From: Pyrobaculum ferrireducens | Lineage (GTDB): Archaea > Thermoproteota > Thermoprotei > Thermoproteales > Thermoproteaceae | Direction of reading: 5' to 3' | NCBI RefSeq assembly: GCF_000234805.1 | Contig: NC_016645.1 | Location: 496,001-560,000 of the forward strand | Length of the DNA: 64,000 bases | Part shown: piece after piece, positions 42,876-51,992 of the stretch | Layout of the letters: each line of letters starts with the position of its first letter | How positions within the stretch are numbered: the stretch's first letter is position 1 | Made by a program: the position numbers and the translations under genes | The notes under the pieces: generated by a model | Databases searched by the model: none | Told to the model about the DNA's origin: nothing | Seen by the model: only the letters and a program-made list of their open reading frames with translations

Positions 42876-43670
42876 CTAGCGCGCCTTATCTATATCAACG
42901 GCGTCGTATATAGCCTCGGCGAGCACGCCGTAGCTCCTCGCCGTGGCGGCGAGGTCCTTCGCCACATGCGCCGCCATCGAGAGAAGACCGGCCTCTACAT
43001 ACTTCAAAAACTCTTCTCTCAGCGCCCCCACGTCCCCCGCCTCCAGCCACTTCACAAGCGGAGGCTGGGGCCAGCGAAGCACATAGTCCTCGACGAAGAT
43101 CCTCTGCCTAATTTCTACAAATCTCCTTTCCAAGTCGCCGGGTCTGTTTATGTTGATAAACCAGCTTGGATCTACGCCGCGCCTCTCCATTGAGAGGAAC
43201 GCGGTCGGGACAATTCTAAACAAGTCGTCAACTCTGCCCCTCCTAAAACGGCTTAGGAAATCGAGCGCGCCCCTCGCCGGAGCTGGCTGAGCTTTGAAAA
43301 TTGTCGACTCCACCCTCCCGTTGGGGAAAACCCAAGCGGCTAGCGGAGCCTCGGCGTCTAGGAGGGCTTCAAACACCATAGCCTTTAGATACGGGGCGTC
43401 GCATGGCGCGAACAGCAGTACATCGTCTATGGAGTTTGCCGCGGCGTCCACCGCCGCAAGCGGCCCCGAGAAGCGCTGGCTGTCTAGAAGCACCTCCTCG
43501 CCTTGGTACAGCGCGGCGTTGTGCCCCGCCGCAATCACAACGCGCCTAGCCACGCCCAAACCAGCCTCTATCACGTAGTCGATCAGCCGCTTCCCTCCCA
43601 CGCGGTGGGTGCACTTATCCCGTCCAAATCTAACAGAGCGGCCGCCCGCGAAGACGACAAGCACCGCCAT
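42876..43670 (-). CDS. mobA: Molybdenum cofactor guanylyltransferase-like protein
   Basis: 264 residues from ATG 43670, 25 nt after a CTTTATATACG box; a start at 43688 would lie in the promoter. MobA-type nucleotidyltransferase with VVFAGGRSVRFGRDKCTHRVGGKRLIDYVI, VLLDSQRFSGPLAAVDAA, and LFAPCDAPYL. MobA joins GMP (or CMP) to the pterin for bis-MGD enzymes. The last ~70 residues (WLEAGDVGALREEFLKYVEAG onwards) are an extra helical tail not in classical MobA. Other purines or sugars cannot be excluded. Divergent from the amylopullulanase gene. Confidence 0.85.
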   Translation of the reverse strand: MAVLVVFAGGRSVRFGRDKCTHRVGGKRLIDYVIEAGLGVARRVVIAAGHNAALYQGEEVLLDSQRFSGPLAAVDAAANSIDDVLLFAPCDAPYLKAMVFEALLDAEAPLAAWVFPNGRVESTIFKAQPAPARGALDFLSRFRRGRVDDLFRIVPTAFLSMERRGVDPSWFININRPGDLERRFVEIRQRIFVEDYVLRWPQPPLVKWLEAGDVGALREEFLKYVEAGLLSMAAHVAKDLAATARSYGVLAEAIYDAVDIDKAR

Positions 43671-43716
43671 CTGGCATAGGTACTCCACGTATATAAAGAT
43701 GTAGATAGAGAGATGT

Positions 43717-46700
43717 ATGAGGAGGGTTTTCTACATCCTCTTTTTGGCCCTACTGCTATCCGCCCAGCCCGTAAACCTCGTCTTCATCTTCCACAACCAC
43801 CAGCCCTGGTATATAGATTTTGACAGAAACGAACTTATACTGCCGTGGGTTAGGATGCACGCTGTTGGCAACTATCTAAAGGTCCCCATGTTGATAAACG
43901 AAAGTGGGGTCCCCGTCGCCTTCACCTTGTCGGGTAGCTTGATAGAGCAGTTGAATTGGTACGCCAACGGCACATATACAGATTTTAGATACCGCATATC
44001 TGAAAAACTAGCCAGCGGGGAGCCCTTGACTCCGGAGGAGAAGTACGCGATGCTGAAGGTGCCAGGCGGCTTCTTCGACATCAATTGGCAGAATATTCTC
44101 TACAGCCATCCGCGGTACGTCGTGTTGCTTGGGATGAGAAACGACGCCTTTAGCAAATGCCCCCCGGGAAACGTAACCTGCGTCGTCTCGAAATTCAGCG
44201 ACCAAGACCTTCTAGATCTCGCCACGTTGTTTAACCTCCTGTGGATAGACCCCAGCATAGCGAGGAGGTATCCCGACATATGGGCTATGAGGAACAAAAC
44301 CTCATATACACGCGACGACCTTAAAAAAGTCCTCGAGGTACATACACAGCTCATAAGGCAGGTGCTTCCTCTGTACAGAGAGCTGGCGCGGCGGGGCGCC
44401 GTCGAGCTCGTGTCGGTGCCCTACTCCCATCCTCTCATGCCGTTGCTAGCCGACATGGGAGCCCACGACGACTTGAAGATACACATAACCCTCAGCAACG
44501 GGCTATTCCAGAGGTATCTCGGGGTTAAGCCGCTCGGCGTCTGGCCGCCGGAGCAAGCCGTCAATGACGAGGTGTTGAGGCTATTCGCCGAGTCTGGCTA
44601 CACGTGGACTGTGACAGACGAGGACGTCTTGAGGGCGACGTGGCCCGGCGCGAGCCACTTTGGCCTATACTACGCGGACTACGGCGGACACCGCCTCTAC
44701 ATATTCATTAGAGACAAGACGCTGTCAGACAACCTAGGCTTTAGATACTCGTCGCTTACGCCGGAGGCCGCCTTGGCTGATTTTGTCAACTACCTGAGGC
44801 GAGTCCCCAGGGGGGACTGCTCCGTGGTGGTCGTGGCCCTTGACGGGGAGAACCCCTGGGAGAACTACCCCAACTTCGGAGACGACTTCCTTATACACTT
44901 CTTCAGAGGCTTGTCTCAGCTGGAGAAAAACGGCACTGTTAAGATATGGAAGCCAAGTGACTTTGTAAAGGCGTGTGCGGACAAGGCGGTGGAGCTCCCC
45001 CTCAAGGAGTTTAAATACTTCGACCTTGGGTTCGACCTCTCGTTCTATAAATCAATACGCGACTTACCGACGCGAAGCGTTAAGGGCAGGATAGCGGAGG
45101 GCTCGTGGTCGGGAGGGGGTAGTCTCGCGGTGTGGATTGGCGACCCAGACGAAAACGTCTGGTGGATGTGGGTTAAAAAGGCGCGTGAAGACGTTGGGAT
45201 AAATCGCACGTGGTCTGTGCTCTTCCCACTCCTCGTTGCCGAGGCCAGCGACTGGCCGTTTTGGTACGGCAACGACATGGGGTCCCCCATCACCTTCGAC
45301 CCCGTGGCTAAGTCGGCGCTGAAGGCGTACTACCAGCGCGCCGGGCTACAGCCCCCGCCTTACCTTCTGTCTTCCGCCTACCCCGCCGGCACTCCCCGGG
45401 AGGATAAGCTCGTGGCTAGGGGGGAGGGGAAAGTTGTGACGTATCAGGGAGCCACGGTATATGTAAACACGACGCATATATGGGTGGAGGGGGGGCCATG
45501 CGGCGTGTTTTACATCTCCAACCCCGACGTGCCTAGATCTCCCTACATCTATAGAGGCGCTGTGAGGGGCCTCCGCGGCGAGCCTCTGGACATCGTGGCG
45601 GACATGGCTGTGGACACCTGCACGGGCTCTGTGTACCTCTCAGACGGGGGGAGGTTCTACCCCGTGGGCCGCGCGGCTCAGATAAGTCTCATCGGCGTAA
45701 AGCCCGGCGGCAGGCTCTACGTAGAGCACGGGGGGCTGGTGTACCTCCTGGGCGTCCCCGAGGCCCAGGCGGCGCAACAACTGCTCATAAAGGCGCGGGA
45801 CCCCGTGGGCGACGACTTCGGCACGGGGCGCTACCAGTACCCCAAGAACCCAGTGTTTAAGCCCGGCGTCTTCGACTTAACGGAGTTCGCAGTGTACGAC
45901 ATGGGGGACAAGCTGAGGTTTGTATTCGGCGTGAGGGAGCTGGGGGGCAACCCCTGGGGCGGGCCCTCGGGCTTCTCGCTACAGTTCTTCCACGTCTACA
46001 TAAACAAGGGCCGCGGCGAGAGAAACGACACACTGGGCCTCAGAGTGGCGCTGTGTAGAGAGGCGGCTTGGGACGTGGCGCTGTTAATAGGGCCGGGGTG
46101 GAGCGGGGGGAATAGAATAGTATACCCCGACGGCACCTACATAGACGACGCCATGTCCATCAAACCTGGGCCTAACAACACCGTTGTGGCAGACGTGCCG
46201 AAGAAATACGTCGGCGACTTCGGTAGAGACTGGAAATTCACAGTTTTTCTCACCTCGTGGGACGGCTACGGCCCCGACAACATTAGAAACTTCGGCGTAT
46301 TAGCCGACGAGTGGACGGCGGGGGGCGCCGACCCAGCCGCCGTGCTGGCCGGCGTGGCGCCCAGAGTTTTCGACCTGCTGGCGGACACGGCCGACCAGCA
46401 GATCAAGGCACTGACGTCGTACAAAGTCGCCAGGTTGCCAAACGGGACTTACGTAGGTAAGCCGGCAGTGGTGTGTACATACGTCTCCGCGTCTAAGCCG
46501 CCGGAGACACAGACGGCGACCATCACAGTCACCGTCACGCAGACAACACGTGAAGTCTCAACCACAGTTGAGACGCGGATTGAGACCCGGACAACCACGG
46601 CTGCGAGCACAGTCACCAGCGCCGAGAGGCAGATTGTGAAAGAGGTTGACTGGGCCACTTCACTAGCTATGGCGGCCGTAGCCCTGGCCGCTGGCGTCGT

Positions 46701-46728
46701 TGCTGGGATTTTACTAAGACGCAGATAA
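43717..46728 (+). CDS. Secreted, membrane-anchored GH57 amylopullulanase-like glycosidase
   Basis: 1003 residues. Signal peptide RRVFYILFLALLLSAQP; GH57 catalytic domain (~20-400) with FHNHQPW (motif 1), GVWPPEQAV holding the nucleophile Glu, and VVALDGENPWENY with the acid Asp; a middle beta domain (~450-690); a CBM9/DOMON-like glucodextranase-C-type domain (~700-905, KARDPVGDDFGTG onwards); a TVTVTQTTREVSTTV stalk; and a C-terminal anchor AMAAVALAAGVVAGILLRRR. It would cut starch or pullulan outside the cell and feed the ABC importer encoded next. ATG start follows a TATATAAAG box. Confidence 0.92.
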   Translation: MRRVFYILFLALLLSAQPVNLVFIFHNHQPWYIDFDRNELILPWVRMHAVGNYLKVPMLINESGVPVAFTLSGSLIEQLNWYANGTYTDFRYRISEKLASGEPLTPEEKYAMLKVPGGFFDINWQNILYSHPRYVVLLGMRNDAFSKCPPGNVTCVVSKFSDQDLLDLATLFNLLWIDPSIARRYPDIWAMRNKTSYTRDDLKKVLEVHTQLIRQVLPLYRELARRGAVELVSVPYSHPLMPLLADMGAHDDLKIHITLSNGLFQRYLGVKPLGVWPPEQAVNDEVLRLFAESGYTWTVTDEDVLRATWPGASHFGLYYADYGGHRLYIFIRDKTLSDNLGFRYSSLTPEAALADFVNYLRRVPRGDCSVVVVALDGENPWENYPNFGDDFLIHFFRGLSQLEKNGTVKIWKPSDFVKACADKAVELPLKEFKYFDLGFDLSFYKSIRDLPTRSVKGRIAEGSWSGGGSLAVWIGDPDENVWWMWVKKAREDVGINRTWSVLFPLLVAEASDWPFWYGNDMGSPITFDPVAKSALKAYYQRAGLQPPPYLLSSAYPAGTPREDKLVARGEGKVVTYQGATVYVNTTHIWVEGGPCGVFYISNPDVPRSPYIYRGAVRGLRGEPLDIVADMAVDTCTGSVYLSDGGRFYPVGRAAQISLIGVKPGGRLYVEHGGLVYLLGVPEAQAAQQLLIKARDPVGDDFGTGRYQYPKNPVFKPGVFDLTEFAVYDMGDKLRFVFGVRELGGNPWGGPSGFSLQFFHVYINKGRGERNDTLGLRVALCREAAWDVALLIGPGWSGGNRIVYPDGTYIDDAMSIKPGPNNTVVADVPKKYVGDFGRDWKFTVFLTSWDGYGPDNIRNFGVLADEWTAGGADPAAVLAGVAPRVFDLLADTADQQIKALTSYKVARLPNGTYVGKPAVVCTYVSASKPPETQTATITVTVTQTTREVSTTVETRIETRTTTAASTVTSAERQIVKEVDWATSLAMAAVALAAGVVAGILLRRR

Positions 46729-46758
46729 TCTATAAAAACTACAATTATCTATTTAGAT

Positions 46759-48138
46759 ATGAACAGAAACCTCCTAATAGGTCTAGCGGCAGTTGTTATC
46801 ATAATCGCCGCGGCTCTTGGCTACATAGCCTCACAACCCCAGATCACAACCACCACCCCGTCTACAACGCCTTCCCCATCCCCCCAGACCACGCCGACAG
46901 CCACTCAGCAACCGCCTACCACAACCACCACGACCCAGACGCCAACAGCGACGCCGAGCCCAACGACGCCCACTGTCACAACCACTACAATTACCACGGC
47001 TCCGTCCCCGACCCAGACGCCCACGACTACGCAACCCCCAGCCCAGAAGGTCACGGTGAGGATTTGGCACGCGCTTAATCCAGAGGAGGAGTCGGTGTTT
47101 AAACAAATTGCGGCGATGTATATGCAGAGCCACCCCAACATCCAGATAGTGTTTGAAAACAAGGCTCCTGATCTCCAGACGGCGGTTCTAGCTGCCATAT
47201 CGACGGGTGAGAAGTTCGACTTGTTCATATGGGCCCATGACTGGATTGGGCTGATGGTGGAGGCCGGCGTGTTGAAGCCGGTGGATAACGAGGTCGCTGA
47301 CGTCTTGCCGAAATTCGCCTTGTCGATGCCGCAGTACAAGGGACACATCTACGGCCTCCCGTTCACTGCGGAGACCGTGGCGTTGATATGCAACAAGAAG
47401 ATGGTGGCAGATCCTCCCAAAACCTTCTCCGACTTGTTGAAGATAATGCAGCAGTACAACAAGCCGCCTCAGAGCTACGGCATAGCGTACGTTGTAAATC
47501 CCTACTTTATCTCTGCGTGGATACACGGCGCTGGCGGCTACTACTTCGACGACAAGACAGAAAAACAGGGTCTGACAAATCCCATGTCTATCGCCGGGTT
47601 CGTATTCTTCAAGACGTACATCATGCCCTACGTAGGGCCCAACCCCACCGACTACAACACACAGGTGAGTCTATTCCTCAGCGGCCAGGCGCCGTGTATG
47701 GTAAACGGGCCGTGGAGCATCGGCGCGGTGAAGCAGAAAGGGCTTGACATATTTGTGGCGCCGCTACCCCCCGTAAACAGCACCTACGTCCCGAGGCCCT
47801 ACGGAGGGTTGAAGATGTTCTACGTCACAATCTACGCGTCTAGGGAGGCCATAGACTTCATGAAGTGGGCCACCTCAGATCCGCAGGTGGCCAAGATTCT
47901 CGTTGATAAGCTGGGCTACGTCCCGGTGCTAAAAGACGTACAGGTGCAGGATCCCATAGTGCAGGGCTTCTACGAGGCGGTGAAGAACGTGTACCTCATG
48001 CCCGTGTCGCCAAAGATGCAACCAGTGTGGGGAGCTGTGGATTTGGTAATCCAAAACGCCATTGTCTCCGACCAGAAGTCTATTCAGCAGGCGGTTAACG
48101 ACGCGGCGAAAGATCTCTGCGCGAGAGGCCTCTGTTAA
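46759..48138 (+). CDS. ABC transporter substrate-binding protein for maltodextrin-like sugars
   Basis: 459 residues. N-terminal membrane anchor LIGLAAVVIIIAAALGYIA, then a ~70-residue Thr/Pro/Ser linker (TTTTPSTTPSPSPQ and on), then a type-1 sugar-binding domain from VRIWHALNPEEESVF: KFDLFIWAHDWIGLMVEAGVLKPV, YGLPFTAETVALICNKKMV, FLSGQAPCMVNGPWSIGAVK, similar to MalE-type proteins. The linker replaces the lipoprotein Cys of bacteria. Lies 30 bases after the amylopullulanase gene and ends against the first permease gene. Confidence 0.92.
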   Translation: MNRNLLIGLAAVVIIIAAALGYIASQPQITTTTPSTTPSPSPQTTPTATQQPPTTTTTTQTPTATPSPTTPTVTTTTITTAPSPTQTPTTTQPPAQKVTVRIWHALNPEEESVFKQIAAMYMQSHPNIQIVFENKAPDLQTAVLAAISTGEKFDLFIWAHDWIGLMVEAGVLKPVDNEVADVLPKFALSMPQYKGHIYGLPFTAETVALICNKKMVADPPKTFSDLLKIMQQYNKPPQSYGIAYVVNPYFISAWIHGAGGYYFDDKTEKQGLTNPMSIAGFVFFKTYIMPYVGPNPTDYNTQVSLFLSGQAPCMVNGPWSIGAVKQKGLDIFVAPLPPVNSTYVPRPYGGLKMFYVTIYASREAIDFMKWATSDPQVAKILVDKLGYVPVLKDVQVQDPIVQGFYEAVKNVYLMPVSPKMQPVWGAVDLVIQNAIVSDQKSIQQAVNDAAKDLCARGLC

Positions 48139-49062
48139 ATGAGGCCACAGTTGTTAATAATACCGGGCCTCCTCCTTTTCCTCTTCTTCAATATATGGCC
48201 CATTATATACTCCATCTACATTTCCTTTACGAATGCGAACATCAGAAACTTCCCCCCGCCGCCCCCCTGGGCGCCTGAGGAGCTGAGACAGGCAAGGCAG
48301 CCACCCGACTACGTGGGTCTGTCGAACTACGCCTCGATATTCGCCGGCCCCGCCTCTGCCGGCTTCCTGGGGGCTGTCTTGTGGACGCTGGTCTTCGTTA
48401 TCCTCTCCGTCCCGGCTAAGGTTGCTCTGGGCACTTTTGTGGGGTTGCTTATGTCCTCCGACAAGGTGTTGGGGAGGTCCTTAATGCGCGCCTTGTTAAT
48501 AGTGCCCTGGGCCCTGCCCCTTATCCTCTCCGTGGTGGCTTGGCGGTACGTCTTCGACCCAACCTACGGCGTCGTCAACCAGTGGCTCTACTACCTCGGC
48601 GTGTCTAAGCCGCCCGACTGGTTTGTAAACAAGGACTACGCATACGCGGCCATGGTGGTAATAGAGGCGTGGCTCGCCTACCCCTTTATAATGACCGTGG
48701 TGATAGGCGCCTTGGCGAACGTGCCCAGAGCCGCCTACGAGGCCGCCTACATCGATGGGGCCGGTAGATGGACCATATTTTCGAGAATTACCCTCCCCCT
48801 CATAAAGAGGCCTCTCATATACGCCACGGTTATGACAACCGCCGCGTCGCTACAGTTCTTTCTAGTTGCCTACCTCTGGAACTTTATCCAGCTCTACGAC
48901 CGCTTCGTACTTGCGTATGGATTCTACTGGGCATTTGGCTCCCCCTTCAGGGAATACGGCCTCGCCGCCGCGGTCTTGACCACGTCGGCTCTCATAATTT
49001 CTGTGTTTATGATCCTGGCGATTAGACTAACCGGCCTCATGAGGGGGATGTATGAAAGCTAG
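48139..49062 (+). CDS. ABC sugar permease, MalF-like
   Basis: 307 residues, six membrane segments, starting immediately after the binding-protein stop. The EAA loop that docks the ATPase is AAYEAAYIDGAGRWTIFSRITLPLIKR. A proline-rich periplasmic loop after TM1 (FPPPPPWAPEEL) resembles other archaeal MalF homologues. The end overlaps the next permease start by 11 bases. Confidence 0.93.
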   Translation: MRPQLLIIPGLLLFLFFNIWPIIYSIYISFTNANIRNFPPPPPWAPEELRQARQPPDYVGLSNYASIFAGPASAGFLGAVLWTLVFVILSVPAKVALGTFVGLLMSSDKVLGRSLMRALLIVPWALPLILSVVAWRYVFDPTYGVVNQWLYYLGVSKPPDWFVNKDYAYAAMVVIEAWLAYPFIMTVVIGALANVPRAAYEAAYIDGAGRWTIFSRITLPLIKRPLIYATVMTTAASLQFFLVAYLWNFIQLYDRFVLAYGFYWAFGSPFREYGLAAAVLTTSALIISVFMILAIRLTGLMRGMYES

Positions 49063-49858
49063 CGCCGCCCAGACCCTCGCCGCCGCCGTGGCCACTCTGT
49101 TGCTTTTCTACCCAGTGCTCCAGATAATTCTCCTCTCGGTGAACAAGCTACCCTACTTCAGGCTGGGGGGCGACTTCGTCCCCACGTTAGACTCATTCCA
49201 ATGGGTTTTGCAACAGCCCGAGTTCTGGAGAGGACTGGCAAACAGCCTAGTCGTGTCCCTCTCCACGGTGGCCATGGTCATCGCTCTTGCTCTGCCGGGG
49301 GCCTACGCCTTCAGCCGGTACAGATTCAGGGGTCGGGACCCCCTCCTCTCTTTTTACGTGGTGTTTACACAGATGGCCGGGGGGCTGGGGATCGCCGGGT
49401 TGATAGCTCTATTTGCCATAGTCTCCGCCCTCGGGCTTAGAAACAACCTCCTGGCGCTCGCGGCGATTTACGCCGCCGGGGCCGTGCCCTACCACACGTG
49501 GTTGCTCAAAACCTATATAGACACCATCCCCAGATCCGCCGAGGAGGCGGCGTTGATAGACGGCGCAGGCGTCGGGACTCTGCTGGCGAGGGTGGTGCTC
49601 CCCTTAATGGCGCCAGCCCTGGCCGTGTCTGCGATACTTTCCTTCATCGGCGCGTGGGGAGAGTTGATACTAGCCAACCTCTTTCTCTCTGGTGAAAACA
49701 GGACGTTAATACTCTGGATATACTCCCTGATGTCCAACGTCTACTCTGTCCAGTGGAACCGCTTCGCCGCGGCCGCCCTTCTGTACGCCGTACCGCCCGT
49801 CGCCCTCTACGTAGTTCTGCAGAGATTTATCAAGAGGGGGCTCGCCTTCGTCTACTAG
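49052..49858 (+). CDS. ABC sugar permease, MalG-like
   Basis: 268 residues, six membrane segments. EAA loop: RSAEEAALIDGAGVGTLLARVVLPLMAP. Forms the heterodimeric channel with the preceding MalF-like protein. ATG 49052 overlaps the upstream gene by 11 bases. No ABC ATPase gene follows; the minus-strand gene next to it shares its stop (CTAG, 49855-49858), so a shared ATPase encoded elsewhere must energise the system. Confidence 0.92.
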   Translation: MKASAAQTLAAAVATLLLFYPVLQIILLSVNKLPYFRLGGDFVPTLDSFQWVLQQPEFWRGLANSLVVSLSTVAMVIALALPGAYAFSRYRFRGRDPLLSFYVVFTQMAGGLGIAGLIALFAIVSALGLRNNLLALAAIYAAGAVPYHTWLLKTYIDTIPRSAEEAALIDGAGVGTLLARVVLPLMAPALAVSAILSFIGAWGELILANLFLSGENRTLILWIYSLMSNVYSVQWNRFAAAALLYAVPPVALYVVLQRFIKRGLAFVY

Positions 49859-50028
49859 CCCCACTCCATCACGTATTCAAAACGGTCGGCGTACCAACGC
49901 GCGGCCCTCAGCGCCAGCGACGGGCTTCTAAACTTCGCCACGGGCTCCCACCCCTCCTCAACCAGATCCAGCTCCTCCTCCCTCAGAGCCACGAAAACCC
50001 TCCCAGGTTTAATAAATAGAGTGGGCAT
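49855..50028 (-). CDS. Small protein, paralogue of the one at 42581-42790
   Basis: 57 residues from ATG 50028, which has CTTTTAAAAACG 24 nt upstream (a longer frame to 50067 would cross that box). The core EEGWEPVAKFRSPSLALRAA to the final YVMEW matches the other small gene as described there. Function unknown. Shares its TAG stop with the MalG-like gene through CTAG. Confidence 0.58.
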   Translation of the reverse strand: MPTLFIKPGRVFVALREEELDLVEEGWEPVAKFRSPSLALRAARWYADRFEYVMEWG

Positions 50029-50068
50029 AGGCACCTCCACAGCCGTTTTTAAAAGCCTAACAGGCAAT

Positions 50069-50497
50069 TTAACCGAAAGATTTTCTAATAGGCTGGATCG
50101 AGGCCGACTCCACCACGGCGCTGTCCACCGCAGATCTGAGCGCCGCCTCCACCTCCTCCCTCGAGGCGCCTGGCACAGCCACCACTGCGCCCCTCCCAGA
50201 ACGCGGATAGTACTCAGCGGCTACTATCAAGGGTTGCCCCTCCAGCCTCCTAACCACCACTCTGTCGTCTAGGCCTTTCTTCGCCGTGAAGACGTACACG
50301 GGCAGGGCCAGCTCGTGCCCCATATCCAACACTGTTCTCACCACCTCTGCCGGCGACTGCCCCTCGGCGAGCTCGATAACTATATTCCTCCCCTCTCTAT
50401 ACACGTTGTACACCCCTCCAAGCGCCACAAGGAAATTAGACAAGATCTCCACGTCGCCGTAGCTGTCGTAGGTGGGGGTTAAAACAATCTTCCTCAC
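50069..50497 (-). CDS. Protein of unknown function
   Basis: 142 residues, an alpha/beta protein with possible internal duplication: a strand-helix unit VEILSNFLVALGGVYNVYREGRNIVIEL in the first half and VVAVPGASREEVEAALRSAVDSAV near the end. No family recognised. It ends 40 bases before the small paralogue and starts 24 bases after the htpX stop, so it may be cotranscribed with htpX. Confidence 0.55.
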   Translation of the reverse strand: MRKIVLTPTYDSYGDVEILSNFLVALGGVYNVYREGRNIVIELAEGQSPAEVVRTVLDMGHELALPVYVFTAKKGLDDRVVVRRLEGQPLIVAAEYYPRSGRGAVVAVPGASREEVEAALRSAVDSAVVESASIQPIRKSFG

Positions 50498-50520
50498 GAG
50501 GGAAAAAGCGGTTTGTATTT

Positions 50521-51564
50521 TTAAAGCTGGAGCTCGTCTAGGAACTTGAGCCGCTTCGGGATTGGCGGGTGGGTTGCGAAAACCTCCTCAAAAACGGAGT
50601 AGCTAGACCTCTTTATCGCCTCTACGTCGGATCTAGTCACCGTCACAAATGGGTTCGCCACGGCGTTTACCAGGGCGTAGATAAACAACGCCCTAAACTT
50701 CTCGCCCCTCACCGCCTCGTGGGCCTCCGGGTTGGAGAAGTAGAACTTGTGGATCTTGGCGAGGGCGAACTGCATAGCCTCCTTACCCGCCGCCTTGGCG
50801 CCTGCGGTGTCTGCGTAGTACTCCCTCAACCTGCTAAAGGCCAGGACCAGCAACTGCACCAGGAAGGACACGACGACGGCCAGAACCCCGACGGCGGCGA
50901 GGGCGGCCGCGTTGTTGTTCCTACTGCCTGAGGAGGCCATCGCCATGCGTACAGAGGTGACGCCTAGGTAGTAGAGGATTGACGGCAGGACGCCGAAGAG
51001 GAGCATAATCGCGTTGTCTCTGTGTAGGTGGTGGCCGATTTCGTGTCCGATGACGGCCTCCAGCTCCCTCCTGTCGGTGATGGCCAGCATGCTGCTAGTC
51101 ACCGCCACGTGTCTGCCCGATAGGAAGTTGCCGTAGGCGAAGGCGTTTGGGGGGCCGTCAACCATCACGGCCTTTATTTTAAACGGCGCGCCGAGCCTCG
51201 TCGCCACCTCGTCAACTATCTGCTGGAGGCGGGGATCTGGCCTCGCGCCGTAGGCGGCGTTTATCATAAAGGGCGACGCCAGATACGTCAACAAGTTCAT
51301 AAGAAGGACGAAGAATATGAGGCCCATGAAGAAGCCTACGCCATAGGCGCCTAGGCTCGGCAAGGCCACTATCGCGATCAGGTAGATTACGAAGGCTGTG
51401 GTGAGGATAATTAGGACAGCTGTCAGCGCCATGGCGCCGAATAGAGTTAGGCGGCCGGATACGGAGCTGGCGAGCTTAGGCGCCACGGTGGCGGCCACTA
51501 TAAACATGGCGATGTACCCCAGTACGTATAGACCCAGCGCCACTGGGTCGAAGAGGGGGATCAT
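50521..51564 (-). CDS. htpX: M48-family membrane metalloprotease HtpX-like
   Basis: 347 residues. Zinc protease of membrane protein quality control. Two N-terminal hydrophobic pairs (residues ~10-65 and 70-100), then PNAFAYGNFLSGRHVAVTSSML, the HEIGH zinc motif at 174-178 (VIGHEIGHHLHRDN), two further hydrophobic segments (~183-240) and REYYADTAGAK with the third ligand Glu. ATG start. Length and order fit archaeal HtpX. Confidence 0.93.
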   Translation of the reverse strand: MIPLFDPVALGLYVLGYIAMFIVAATVAPKLASSVSGRLTLFGAMALTAVLIILTTAFVIYLIAIVALPSLGAYGVGFFMGLIFFVLLMNLLTYLASPFMINAAYGARPDPRLQQIVDEVATRLGAPFKIKAVMVDGPPNAFAYGNFLSGRHVAVTSSMLAITDRRELEAVIGHEIGHHLHRDNAIMLLFGVLPSILYYLGVTSVRMAMASSGSRNNNAAALAAVGVLAVVVSFLVQLLVLAFSRLREYYADTAGAKAAGKEAMQFALAKIHKFYFSNPEAHEAVRGEKFRALFIYALVNAVANPFVTVTRSDVEAIKRSSYSVFEEVFATHPPIPKRLKFLDELQL

Positions 51565-51686
51565 GACCCGGTTTTGAGAACCGGATTAAAAACTTTTCCG
51601 CCGGTACGTGAATTCGTCACCTTTCGGAAACGGGGACTCTCTTCACTCTCTGGGACAGTTTTTAAAACCTTTAAGTGTATATAGCC

Positions 51687-51992
51687 ATGTCTTGTGTAGA
51701 TGAACAGACGGCGGAGAAGATTGCGAAGAGGAAGGCCTTAGGGAGGCTGGGGGGGTTGAGGAGGGGGGTTAGGATTATTAGGCTGAGAGTCGGTGAGGAC
51801 TGGCTGTTCGGCTTCCTGAAGATGAAGTTTAGAGAGGAGGGCTTCCAAGTCGCTGTGAAGTTTGCCTATGTGGATTGCAAAGGCGCGGCTTTTGAGAAAA
51901 TCCCGCCGTCCGTGGAGGAGAAGGTGAGGCGGTATCTGGAGGACGGCCTCGTGGCTTTGTTTGAGAGGGAGCTTGGCAACGCTGTTAGGTAA
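51687..51992 (+). CDS. Small basic protein coupled to moeA
   Basis: 101 residues from ATG 51687, 25 nt after TTTTTAAAAC; the frame extends to 51675 but that is inside the promoter spacing. Basic N-terminal half (KIAKRKALGRLGGLRRGVRIIRLR) followed by an alpha/beta part. No family recognised. TAATG overlap with the following moeA suggests a linked role, for example in cofactor handling. Confidence 0.6.
   Translation: MSCVDEQTAEKIAKRKALGRLGGLRRGVRIIRLRVGEDWLFGFLKMKFREEGFQVAVKFAYVDCKGAAFEKIPPSVEEKVRRYLEDGLVALFERELGNAVR

Noticed and set aside
46831-47348. Gly/Val-rich minus-strand frames opposite the ABC binding protein
   Set aside because: They arise from the Thr/Pro-rich linker read backwards; the plus-strand gene is certain.
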